Assembly: GCA_900321525.1 (NCBI GenBank)
Contig: ONWL01000294.1
Location: 1 to 6,104 of the forward strand
DNA length: 6,104 nt
Origin: an uncultured Eubacteriales bacterium
GTDB lineage: Bacteria > Bacillota > Clostridia > Lachnospirales > Lachnospiraceae
Reading direction: 5' to 3'
This document shows positions 1 to 5,893 of this stretch, piece by piece. The translations under genes were made by a program, and so were the position numbers. The notes under the pieces are model-generated. The model made no database searches, was not told the DNA's origin, and saw only the letters and a program-made list of their open reading frames with translations. Positions within the stretch are counted from its first letter, which is position 1. Each line of letters starts with the position of its first letter.

Positions 1-410
1 AGCAAATTCATCGATACGAACGCCCAGCTCAATCCCGCGGTGCGCGTGATCGTCGGCAGCGACCGCAATGGCGTTGGAGACCCGGAACGCTTCAACTTCA
101 ATGCCGATGTCTCCGCCGACCTGCAGGCACCGGTATTGCTGACCGTCTGCACACTGCACCGCACACCCCAGCAGGTGCATGAGACGATCGAGGCCTGCAC
201 CGAGGTCATTGTCGACGCCGGCACCAAGGTCATCGGCGTGTTCATCACCGGCTGCGATGAGAACCAGTGCACTTCGCTGCGCACCTATTTCAAGGATTAC
301 GACGTGCCCGTCTGGACAGTGCCATTCCTCGATCTCGAAGAGAACGCCACCCCCGACGACGCCATTGGCTCTTTTGCCGCGCATGTGCCCGCAGATGAAC
401 TGCTGCGCAC
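1..410 (+). other. Fragment of a BioD-like domain, probably from phosphate acetyltransferase (Pta) of an actinobacterium
   Basis: Translation from base 1 runs straight in with no start, so the gene began outside the window. The segment VIVGSDRNGVGDPERFNFNA is followed by DLQAPVLLTVCTLHR, an alternating strand pattern, then GVFITGCDEN and VPVWTVPFLDLEENATPDD. This order resembles the N-terminal BioD-like P-loop domain of long Pta proteins (acetyl-CoA plus phosphate to acetyl phosphate plus CoA), where a V-x-GSD step precedes F-N and a conserved APVLL strand. The DRTGG and catalytic PTA_PTB domains are missing because the segment stops at the junction. GC is about 58-65% in successive 60-base blocks and codons end mostly in C or G, unlike the rest of the window. 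The bifidobacterial origin is an inference from codon style. Another BioD-like protein, such as a dethiobiotin synthase relative, is possible. The end coordinate is approximate. Confidence 0.6.
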
Positions 411-2121
411 CTTTGGCAGGTTGGCAGAACAGCATTCTTTTCAGGCAAAGGGATCCGGCAAAAGCGGCCTGTTGTCTGTCAGCCGGTGCGGACAGGAGAT
501 TTTAGAACGTTCTGCCTGCCAGATCACAGAAGATGGCAGCGTGATCGTGCGGTTTTGTGTGGGATTTCCAGCCAACGGCAGAACCATCAATGCCAGAGAA
601 CTAGAAAAGATCCTGTTTGATATTTTGCCGGTATGTGCCGGAGAAGCATTGCGTTATCGTGCATTAGACGGTGCAAAACTTCAGCAAATCGCAGATCTGG
701 CAGAGGATCAGTGTTTTATCCGGGCAGAACTGAACCGGTTGGGACTGGCGGCATTTGTGGCAGATGGTGCCATTCTGCCACGAGAATCAGGGGTGTCCGG
801 CAGACCGATGAAGGAGGCGGTACCTTTTGTGTCTCCTGCCTCTCTGGCAGTGACCCTGCAGCTGCCTCACAAAGGAACCCTTACCGGTATGGGCATTCCA
901 AAAGGCATTACAGTCATCGTCGGAGGCGGCTATCATGGAAAATCTACACTTCTGAAAGCATTGGAGCGTGGAGTATATCCGCACAGACAGGGGGATGGCA
1001 GAGAGTATGTGATCACAGAAGATACGGCCATGAAACTGCGGGCAGAAGACGGCAGAAGCATCCAGCAGGTAGACATTTCTCTCTTTATCAATCATCTGCC
1101 CAATGGGAAAGATACCACAGCATTTGATACAGAAGATGCCAGCGGCAGCACCTCCCAGGCGGCAGGCGTGGCAGAAGCCATTGAAGCAGGGACACAGACA
1201 TTCCTCATAGATGAGGATACCAGCGCTACCAACTTTATGATCCGGGATGAATTGATGAAGCAGGTGGTAGCAGCAGAAGCAGAGCCCATCACGCCTTTTT
1301 CCGATCGGATCCGTCTGCTGTATGAACAGTTTGGAATTTCCACCATTTTGGTGGCAGGCAGTTCCGGTGCCTATTTCACACAGGCGGATACGGTGATCCA
1401 GATGGATTGTTATCGTCCGGTCGATATCACCGGTTTTGCAAAAGAGACAGCCGTCCGGTATGCACTGCAGCATGGAGAGGCAAAGGGGAACGCCCCATTG
1501 ACAGAGACAGAAACTGTGGAACAGGAATCCGCATCCGCTGGGGCAGATAGGGCCTGGGTTTCCTTGCGTCATCCAAAGCGTATGCCCTATGGAAGACAGA
1601 TGGAAGACCGGACGAAGATTCGGGTGACAGGCTGTGATACCATTTCTCTCAATAAAGAAAACATTGACGTACGCTATGTGGAACAGCTGGTGGATTCGGA
1701 ACAGTTACATACCTTAGGTCATCTGCTGCATACGGTTTTGACAGAAGGATTTGACGGCAAGACCACCATTGTGGATGCAGTGGACAAACTGTATGAAAGA
1801 ATAGACAAACAGGGATTTGCCGCCATAGGAGGCAGTGTGATACCAGGGGATCTGGCAATGCCCAGAAAGCAGGAATTTCATGGGGTGATCAACCGGTACA
1901 GAGGGCTTCGCTTTACTTTAAAAATGACAGAATCCCGCAAATCAGCTTCTTCTTCCTTGGAAAAGACAGGAGGGTACAAAGCGGCTTCTTCTTCCTTGGA
2001 AAAGACAGGAGGGTACAAAGCGGCTTCTTCTTCCTTGGAAAAGACAGGAGGGCATAGAGCAGCCCCCTATCAATATGGAAGAAAGGGTGCAGGAAACCGG
2101 AGACGTGGCAGGGAAGCGTAA
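1..2121 (+). CDS. Chimeric ORF, mostly a predicted ATPase of the ABC class (ABC_ATPase, PF09818-like), own N-terminus missing
   Basis: The frame is open from base 1 to the TAA at 2119-2121. From roughly 400-435 onward it matches what I know of the ABC_ATPase family, cytosolic P-loop proteins of unknown substrate. It has the conserved entry segment KGSGKSGLLSVSRCGQE (about 450-500) and the GFPANGRTINARELE block (about 565-609). The Walker A motif GGYHGKST lies at 925-948, the INHLPNGKDT and DASGSTSQAA signature-like segments at about 1090-1160, and the Walker B motif FLIDED at 1201-1218. The family end (MPRKQEF, NRYRGL) is near 1860-1910. About 90-100 family residues that normally precede KGSGKSG are absent, replaced in frame by a GC-rich BioD-like fragment (separate entry). 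A 69-residue basic tail with three 13-residue repeats follows the family end. No start codon for the ATPase itself is visible; the GTG at 40 lies inside the foreign part. Family assignment is secure, biochemical role unknown. Confidence 0.85.
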   Translation, partial: SKFIDTNAQLNPAVRVIVGSDRNGVGDPERFNFNADVSADLQAPVLLTVCTLHRTPQQVHETIEACTEVIVDAGTKVIGVFITGCDENQCTSLRTYFKDYDVPVWTVPFLDLEENATPDDAIGSFAAHVPADELLRTFGRLAEQHSFQAKGSGKSGLLSVSRCGQEILERSACQITEDGSVIVRFCVGFPANGRTINARELEKILFDILPVCAGEALRYRALDGAKLQQIADLAEDQCFIRAELNRLGLAAFVADGAILPRESGVSGRPMKEAVPFVSPASLAVTLQLPHKGTLTGMGIPKGITVIVGGGYHGKSTLLKALERGVYPHRQGDGREYVITEDTAMKLRAEDGRSIQQVDISLFINHLPNGKDTTAFDTEDASGSTSQAAGVAEAIEAGTQTFLIDEDTSATNFMIRDELMKQVVAAEAEPITPFSDRIRLLYEQFGISTILVAGSSGAYFTQADTVIQMDCYRPVDITGFAKETAVRYALQHGEAKGNAPLTETETVEQESASAGADRAWVSLRHPKRMPYGRQMEDRTKIRVTGCDTISLNKENIDVRYVEQLVDSEQLHTLGHLLHTVLTEGFDGKTTIVDAVDKLYERIDKQGFAAIGGSVIPGDLAMPRKQEFHGVINRYRGLRFTLKMTESRKSASSSLEKTGGYKAASSSLEKTGGYKAASSSLEKTGGHRAAPYQYGRKGAGNRRRGREA
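1945..2061 (+). repeat. Three 39-bp tandem repeats inside the 3' end of the ATPase ORF
   Basis: Units lie at 1945-1983, 1984-2022 and 2023-2061. The first two are identical. The third matches for its first 30 bases and diverges in the last 9. Each unit is 13 whole codons, so copy number can change without breaking the frame. The protein reads ASSSLEKTGGYKA twice and then ASSSLEKTGGHRA. The identity of units 1 and 2 suggests recent duplication by slippage or unequal recombination. Confidence 0.95.
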
Positions 2122-2185
2122 AAAATTGCCGGAATGGATGGGGATGGCAAAGTATATGTGTAAACGATGAGAAGGTTGCAATCCG

Positions 2186-2282
2186 TTGTAAAGCGGACAT
2201 TCGTATTCCGCTTCGCTCCATACTCATGAACGCATACTGCTTCGCAGCTTGTCAGAAGGGGCTTTACCCCCTCCTGACATAA
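2186..2282 (+). repeat. 97-bp dispersed hairpin repeat, copy 1
   Basis: This stretch is identical to 4163-4259 at 95 of 97 positions and lies in the same orientation. The two differences are at 2236 (a, versus g at 4213) and 2267 (c, versus a at 4244). It holds three inverted repeats. The first is AAGCGGA (2191-2197) with TCCGCTT (2207-2213). The second is CTGC (2237-2240) with GCAG (2244-2247). The third is TGTCAG-a-AGGGG (2250-2261) with CCCCT-c-CTGACA (2268-2279). It starts 64 bases after the ATPase stop and ends just before the Nudix ribosome binding site, so it would sit in that gene's leader if transcribed through. There is no U-run after the last hairpin, so it is not a classical terminator. 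A REP/MITE-like mobile or structured RNA element is the best description. Confidence 0.9.
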
Positions 2283-2287
2283 CTAAG

Positions 2288-2294
2288 AAGGGAG
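2288..2294 (+). promoter_or_regulatory. Ribosome binding site of the Nudix gene
   Basis: AAGGGAG lies 6 bases before the ATG at 2301 and fixes that start. It begins five bases after the end of the 97-bp repeat. Confidence 0.8.
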
Positions 2295-2300
2295 TATGCC

Positions 2301-2771
2301 ATGCAATTGACTACACTTTGCTATATTGAACAGGATGATTGTTACCTGATGCTGCATCGGGTGAAAAAATCCAATGATATGAACCACGACAAATGGCTTG
2401 GGGTGGGAGGACATTTTGAAGCAGGAGAAAGTCCGGAAGACTGTTTGCTTAGGGAAGTGCAGGAAGAAACCGGACTGACTCTGACTGCATGGCGGTTTCG
2501 GGGGATTGTCACCTTTGACAGCGATTGTTATGAGACGGAATACATGTGTCTGTATACGGCAGATGGATTTACCGGCAGCCTGACAGACTGTGCGGAAGGC
2601 GTGCTAGAGTGGGTGCCAAAGGGGCAGATAGAGAAGCTGCCTGTCTGGGAAGGAGACCGGATCTTTTTACAGCTGCTGCAGCAAGAAGCGCCGTTTTTTT
2701 CTTTGAAACTGACCTATCAGGGAGAGCAGCTGGTGTGTGCCGTTTTGGATGGGCGAAAAATTGACTGGTAA
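2301..2771 (+). CDS. Nudix hydrolase, 8-oxo-dGTP diphosphatase-like (MutT/MTH1 type)
   Basis: This 156-residue cytosolic enzyme hydrolyses a nucleoside diphosphate linked to another group. The complete Nudix box G-x5-E-x7-REUxEExGU is present: G37, E43, R51, E52, V53, E55, E56, G58 and L59. The E52, E55 and E56 side chains are the expected metal ligands. Upstream, LMLHRVKKSNDMNHDKWLG resembles the substrate-side segment of Firmicute 8-oxo-dGTP diphosphatase-like Nudix proteins, which pass through a tryptophan and a glycine-rich turn before the box. Length is usual for the family and the start is fixed by an AAGGGAG site. The gene appears to stand alone, preceded by the 97-bp repeat and followed by a decayed gene. 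I see no promoter of its own, so it may be read from upstream. Nudix membership is certain. The substrate (oxidised dGTP versus another nucleotide) is inference. Confidence 0.92.
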   Translation: MQLTTLCYIEQDDCYLMLHRVKKSNDMNHDKWLGVGGHFEAGESPEDCLLREVQEETGLTLTAWRFRGIVTFDSDCYETEYMCLYTADGFTGSLTDCAEGVLEWVPKGQIEKLPVWEGDRIFLQLLQQEAPFFSLKLTYQGEQLVCAVLDGRKIDW

Positions 2772-2794
2772 GTGTGTGCTGCATTTGCTGTATA

Positions 2795-3230
2795 ACCGAT
2801 GGCGGTACGTTTTACAAAAGCTATGTACAGCGAGAAAGTCCCTCTGCCGGATGGATCAGAACGGAAGGAGATTCGTTTTTTAAAGGAACGCGGAAATGGA
2901 AGCGTTACGAAGGCGGCGCGGATCCTTCACGCTGACGGCACAGGGACAAACAAAAATTATCCCGTTATGAGGATGCAGCCGTCTGTCAAAGCGAAACGTC
3001 AGTGGATGCCAAAACAGTTGCTGCGATCCGGAAAACCATAGAGGACAGTGGTTGGTGTCTTTGGGGGGATTCGTTTGCCGGAAAGGGAACATCAATTTGA
3101 CCGTGAGAAAACAGTGGCATTTGTGTTCGCCGATGGATCACAGATCACGGTGGAACATCATAAGAAACTGCCTCACCAGATCAGGAGAGGATTTTTCAAT
3201 AGAGAATTGGAACTGACAACAAAATACTGA
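2795..3230 (+). pseudogene. Decayed gene of unknown family (nonsense plus frameshift)
   Basis: No intact ORF here gives a convincing protein, but protein-like text is spread over two frames. One frame (codons starting at 2798) reads TDGGTFYKSY, meets a TGA at 2933-2935, then stays open to 3097 with DAAVCQSETSVDAKTV and AAIRKTIEDSG. The next frame then gives a plausible C-terminus, TVAFVFADGSQITVE and GFFNRELELTTKY, ending with TGA at 3228-3230. The shift falls near a run of six G at 3063-3068, a typical slippage site. The 80-codon ORF at 2799-3041 and the 60-codon ORF at 3048-3230 have no good ribosome binding site. My reading is one former gene of about 140 codons or more, possibly lacking its 5' end. 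I do not recognise the family. Which frame was original before 2930 is uncertain. Confidence 0.4.
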
Positions 3231-3317
3231 AAGAAGGGAGTTGCAGGAATCGGATATGGTGCATGGGAAGTATGCAGCATGGCGGATACAAGAGTGGAGA
3301 TGGGATTTGACAGGAAT

Positions 3318-3323
3318 AGGGAG
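3318..3323 (+). promoter_or_regulatory. Ribosome binding site choosing the start of the rhodanese gene
   Basis: AGGGAG lies 6 bases before the ATG at 3330. The in-frame ATG at 3279 has no such site, so the longer version of this protein is unlikely. Confidence 0.75.
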
Positions 3324-3329
3324 CAATTC

Positions 3330-4109
3330 ATGAAGAGAAAAGACCGTGCGGCAGTCTGTGCCGGCTGCGGTGCCGGAAACAATATTTTGGACGGTCCTGG
3401 TATGGAGAGAAGTTATACACAAATCACCCAGGAAAAAGCCAAAGAAATGATGGAACAGGATGACGGGCATATCGTTGTGGATGTGCGCCGTCAGGAGGAA
3501 TACGAAGAAGGTCACATTCCTTCTGCCATATGCATTCCAAATGAGAGCATCGGCACAAAACAGCCGGCAAACTTGCCGGACCTGGATCAGATCATTCTTG
3601 TGTATTGCCGGAGTGGAAGGCGAAGTAAGGAAGCGGCGCAGAAGTTATTTGACATGGGGTATGCCAATGTGTATGAGTTTGGCGGAATCCTCGATTGGAC
3701 AGGAGAGGTGGTGACAGAGATGGCAGGGACCTTTGGTACTCCTGCTCCGGTGTTGGTGGTTGACATCGGCAGCAAACGTTTTTATGCGAATCTGGAGGAC
3801 AATGCTTCAGCAGAGGCATTCGTGGAAAAGCTGAGTCCTGCTGCCATTACAGTGGAGATGCAGGATTACGGCAATTTTGAAAAGGTAGGAACACTTCCCT
3901 GGGAATTGCCCCGAACGGATGAACAGATCACCACCATTCCCGGTGATATCATCTTGTACCAGGGAAACCAGATCACATTGTATTATGATGAAAATACCTG
4001 GAATTTTACAAAACTGGCAAATATAGAGGGCGTGACAAAAGAAGAACTTTTGCGTGTGTTAGGCGACGGGACAGTGGAGGCTACACTGTCTCTGGAGTGG
4101 AGTGAGTGA
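3330..4109 (+). CDS. Rhodanese-like plus cyclophilin-like domain protein with degenerate lipoprotein signal
   Basis: The protein has 259 residues. Residues about 28-128 form a rhodanese domain: VVDVRRQEEYEEGHIPSA at about 49-66, then the active-site loop CRSGRRS with catalytic C93, then GGILDW. Such domains carry sulfur as a cysteine persulfide or act as phosphatase-like modules. Residues about 141-257 match the bacterial cyclophilin-like fold (PF18050-type): VLVVDIGSKRFYANLEDN, then PWELPRTDEQ, then GDIILYQGNQITLYYD and LEW. This domain's role is unknown. The N-terminus MKRKDRAAVCAGCGAGNN has a basic start and a cysteine (C13) in a lipobox-like setting, but the hydrophobic core expected between them is nearly absent. 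That suggests homologues are exported lipoproteins and that this copy carries a small in-frame deletion, which could leave it cytosolic. No promoter is visible nearby. Domain calls are firm; location and function are inference. Confidence 0.88.
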   Translation: MKRKDRAAVCAGCGAGNNILDGPGMERSYTQITQEKAKEMMEQDDGHIVVDVRRQEEYEEGHIPSAICIPNESIGTKQPANLPDLDQIILVYCRSGRRSKEAAQKLFDMGYANVYEFGGILDWTGEVVTEMAGTFGTPAPVLVVDIGSKRFYANLEDNASAEAFVEKLSPAAITVEMQDYGNFEKVGTLPWELPRTDEQITTIPGDIILYQGNQITLYYDENTWNFTKLANIEGVTKEELLRVLGDGTVEATLSLEWSE

Positions 4110-4162
4110 AAAAGGGCGATTACGAAACGATGATACCGAATGCCTTTCCTGTTCCACAGAGT

Positions 4163-4259
4163 TTGTAAAGCGGACATTCGTATTCCGCTTCGCTCCATAC
4201 TCATGAACGCATGCTGCTTCGCAGCTTGTCAGAAGGGGCTTTAACCCCTCCTGACATAA
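4163..4259 (+). repeat. 97-bp dispersed hairpin repeat, copy 2
   Basis: This is the second copy of the element at 2186-2282, same orientation, 95 of 97 bases identical. It starts 53 bases after the stop of the rhodanese gene, a position like that of copy 1. The g at 4213 lets the middle hairpin gain a fifth base pair (GCTGC with GCAGC). The a at 4244 falls in the loop of the last hairpin. Both differences therefore keep the structure, as expected of an element kept or spread as a folded unit. Confidence 0.9.
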
Positions 4260-4274
4260 GCAGGGATTGCTTAT

Positions 4275-4513
4275 ATGCGTTCAAATGAAAAAATTTCTGA
4301 TGTACAAGCTGTCTTACGGTTTGCGCAAGGCGTTTCGCAATTACCTAAGCGAGTGGAGAAACAGAAAGCAGGGATTTTTATCGGACCGAAACGGCAGAGC
4401 AAATTGCAGATAAATTTCGCAGCTGTATCTATGATGCGATTATGGAAGATGGAAGATTAGCAAAATTTACGAAAGATGCAAACACACACAAATTGTATAT
4501 GGGAAAACACTGA
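4275..4513 (+). pseudogene. Small broken ORF of unknown family
   Basis: Two overlapping frames look like halves of one protein of about 80 residues. The first, from the ATG at 4275, begins MRSNEKISDVQAVLRFAQGV, which looks helical; it loses sense after about 4370 and stops at 4460. The second is open from 4349 to the TGA at 4511-4513 and reads TAEQIADKFRSCIYDAIMED then GRLAKFTKDANTHKLYMGKH, a convincing C-terminus. A single indel near 4350-4380 would join them. No good ribosome binding site precedes 4275; the 97-bp repeat ends 15 bases upstream. A third frame from the ATG at 4285 is also open to about 4410. I do not recognise the family. Confidence 0.35.
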
Positions 4514-4633
4514 ATAAAACCAGATGAAAGTCACCAGAGGCAGTGTGCATCACCAGATGGCATGTATGTGTAAGGAAGATTTAGACACACAGAACATGTG
4601 CTCCATGTGTAAGGCGTGGGGGACAGATCAGAC
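4514..4633 (+). other. Non-coding stretch before the DegV promoter
   Basis: I see no gene here. The only local structure is a 10-base direct repeat, ATGTGTAAGG at 4566-4575 and 4605-4614, and several short CACCAGA-type words around 4530-4560. Together with the broken ORF before it and the leader after it, this makes 4260-4735 free of any intact gene. Confidence 0.5.
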
Positions 4634-4662
4634 TTGACAGAAGTGTAGATTTTATGTATGAT
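4634..4662 (+). promoter_or_regulatory. Near-consensus sigma-A promoter for the DegV gene
   Basis: TTGACA at 4634-4639 is a perfect -35 box and TATGAT at 4657-4662 is a one-mismatch -10 box, separated by exactly 17 bases. The start of transcription would fall near 4669, giving a leader of about 66 bases before the ATG at 4736. The in-frame ATG at 4658 overlaps the -10 box, so it cannot be the translation start from this promoter. Confidence 0.8.
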
Positions 4663-4678
4663 AAAAACAACAGGAAGC

Positions 4679-4691
4679 GGTTTTGAAAACC
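4679..4691. promoter_or_regulatory. 13-bp palindrome in the DegV leader, possible operator
   Basis: GGTTTTGAAAACC is a perfect 6-1-6 inverted repeat, placed about 10-22 bases after the predicted transcription start. A dimeric repressor bound here would block early elongation. No regulator is encoded in the window and I do not recognise the sequence as a known operator. The odd central base and single-base loop make an RNA hairpin role unlikely. Confidence 0.3.
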
Positions 4692-4725
4692 ATATCACAT
4701 GTCAAAAAAAGTCACAATGTTGTTT

Positions 4726-4730
4726 GGAGG
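4726..4730 (+). promoter_or_regulatory. Ribosome binding site of the DegV gene
   Basis: GGAGG lies 5 bases before the ATG at 4736 and is the strongest such site near the gene. A weaker AGGAA precedes the alternative ATG at 4760. Confidence 0.75.
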
Positions 4731-4735
4731 TGTCT

Positions 4736-5614
4736 ATGGGCTGTCAGATGAGGAATGGAATGGAAAAGGTTGCCATATTGGTGGATTCTGGTACAGATGT
4801 GCCGGTAGAGCTGCAAAAGAAGTATGGCATGTATCAAATCTCTCTCTGTATCCATTATACAGACGGAGATTATTTAGATGGTGTGGACATTACGCCCCGT
4901 GAAGTGTATGAGCGGTTTGCCACGGAAATTCCGAAAACGTCTCTGCCCACCATGGAAGACATTCATGCACAGTTTGCCCGGATTGCAGCAGACGGGTATG
5001 AAAAAGTTATTGTGGTGACCATTTCGTCCGGATTGAGCGGTACCTGTCAGGTGGTGCATCTTGTGGCAAAGGAGTTTCCGGATCTGCAGATCCATGTGGT
5101 GGATACGAAAAATATTGGCATTGGCGCTGGATTTTCTGCCATGCTGGCAGCGGAATTGTTAGAACAGGGCAAGACCTTTGCAGAGACGGTTGCACGGGTA
5201 GAGGAAAATGTAGCCCATACCAAAGTTTTCTTTTGCGTGGACACATTGGAGTACCTGCGCAAAGGCGGCCGGATCGGCCTGGTGGCAGGTGCCATTGGCA
5301 CGGTGCTGAACATCAAGCCAGTGATCTCCTGCAATGAAGACGGCATTTATTACACGGTGGCGAAGGCAAGAGGCAGAGCCAATTCCCTGAAAAAAGCCAT
5401 TGAGCAGGCATCGGCATTTGCAAAACAGTATGGACGGTGCCGGATGGCAGTAGTCAATGGGGATGCTGCAGCGGAAGCGGCAGAGGTACTCAAAACGATG
5501 CGGACGTTGTATCCAAATGCAGGGCATATTTTTGAAGGGCAGATCAGTCCGGCACTGGTGGTGCATACAGGGCCGGGTCTCATTGGCATCGGTGTGCAGA
5601 GATGGGTGGAATAA
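4736..5614 (+). CDS. DegV family fatty-acid-binding protein
   Basis: The protein has 292 residues, the usual length. DegV/FakB proteins bind a fatty acid in a pocket between two domains. In Firmicutes the FakB members present it to the kinase FakA for phosphorylation and entry into phospholipid synthesis. Family marks in order are AILVDSGTDVP (residues 13-23), KTSLPTMEDI (67-76) with the TSxP turn, SSGLSGT (97-103), VVDTKN (121-126), LEYLRKGGRIG (171-181), NIKPVISCNEDG (192-203) and the C-terminal HTGPGLIGIG (277-286). The start at 4736 follows the GGAGG site. The ATG at 4760 gives MEKVAILVDS, the typical family beginning, and remains possible. The gene has its own promoter, a palindrome in its leader and no co-directional partner within the window. 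No fakA is present, so a FakB role is inference from the family. Confidence 0.95.
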   Translation: MGCQMRNGMEKVAILVDSGTDVPVELQKKYGMYQISLCIHYTDGDYLDGVDITPREVYERFATEIPKTSLPTMEDIHAQFARIAADGYEKVIVVTISSGLSGTCQVVHLVAKEFPDLQIHVVDTKNIGIGAGFSAMLAAELLEQGKTFAETVARVEENVAHTKVFFCVDTLEYLRKGGRIGLVAGAIGTVLNIKPVISCNEDGIYYTVAKARGRANSLKKAIEQASAFAKQYGRCRMAVVNGDAAAEAAEVLKTMRTLYPNAGHIFEGQISPALVVHTGPGLIGIGVQRWVE

Positions 5615-5816
5615 AGGCGCAGCGAAAGAATGTACAGTGGAGTGAAAACCTTCTCCATTGATCACATTGGAACCGGATATGCGGAACGAAGGGATAGGGA
5701 TGATATCCTAGACAGGAGCCGAAAGAGCGGGTGCAGCACGTCATTGGCAGGGCAAAAGCGTAAAAGCGGCTTTCCAGACAGGCGTACCCGTTTTTTGGAA
5801 GAAAAATAGTTTGAAA
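5615..5816 (+). other. Intergenic stretch between the DegV gene and the IS end
   Basis: I see no supported gene. CGGGT at 5729-5733 can pair with ACCCG at 5786-5790, which is followed by six T at 5791-5796. The 52-base loop makes this a weak terminator candidate at best for the DegV transcript. Confidence 0.35.
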
Positions 5817-5841
5817 GGGGCTGTAAAAAAAGTCTCTAAAG

Positions 5842-5879
5842 AAAAATCGCTGTAAGCATAGTACTTACAGCGATTTTTT
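5842..5879 (+). terminator. Strong hairpin with T-run at the IS left end
   Basis: A perfect 15-bp inverted repeat pairs 5842-5856 with 5864-5878, around a 7-base loop (5857-5863). The core CGCTGTAAG/CTTACAGCG is flanked by A on the left and T on the right, so it has the form of an intrinsic terminator in both directions. It would stop transcripts from the DegV side before the transposase, a known way for an IS to avoid activation by outside promoters. Confidence 0.8.
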
Positions 5880-5887
5880 GGTATAAT
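5879..5887 (+). promoter_or_regulatory. Extended -10 promoter of the transposase
   Basis: TGGTATAAT is a perfect TATAAT box (5882-5887) with the TGn extension. No -35 box sits at a proper distance; the hairpin occupies that place. Six bases separate the box from the GTG at 5894, so the transcript should begin at or next to that codon. Confidence 0.6.
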
Positions 5888-5893
5888 AGTTCT

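Noticed and set aside
787..1572. A 261-codon open frame on the minus strand
   Set aside because: It lies antisense within the ATPase gene, is full of Cys and His in an unlikely pattern, and has no binding site or family resemblance. It is a shadow of the + strand gene.
1945..2061. Tandem units as a CRISPR array
   Set aside because: The units are contiguous with no spacers and stay in the coding frame.
1913..2227. Minus-strand ORF beginning MSMERSGIRMSALQ, with a like-starting ORF at 3983-4204
   Set aside because: The shared start is simply the reverse strand of the 97-bp repeat. After it the two frames run into unrelated sequence antisense to genes, and no binding site precedes the ATG.
2250..2279. 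Last hairpin of the 97-bp repeat as an intrinsic terminator
   Set aside because: The stem is strong but no T-run follows on either strand.
2227..2283. 18-codon ORF (ATG at 2227) inside repeat copy 1, a possible small peptide
   Set aside because: In copy 2 the base change at 4244 creates an earlier stop, so the peptide is not kept, and there is no binding site.
3279..3329. Longer N-terminus for the rhodanese protein from the ATG at 3279
   Set aside because: There is no binding site before it, while AGGGAG sits 6 bases before 3330 and the residues from 3330 look like a signal-peptide remnant.
4658..4735. Longer DegV protein starting at 4658
   Set aside because: That ATG overlaps the -10 box of the promoter, and the extra residues are unlike the family.
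5630..5809. 59-codon ORF after the DegV gene
   Set aside because: It has a weak upstream site, no recognisable motif and a composition heavy in Arg, Asp and Ser. It is most likely a chance open frame.
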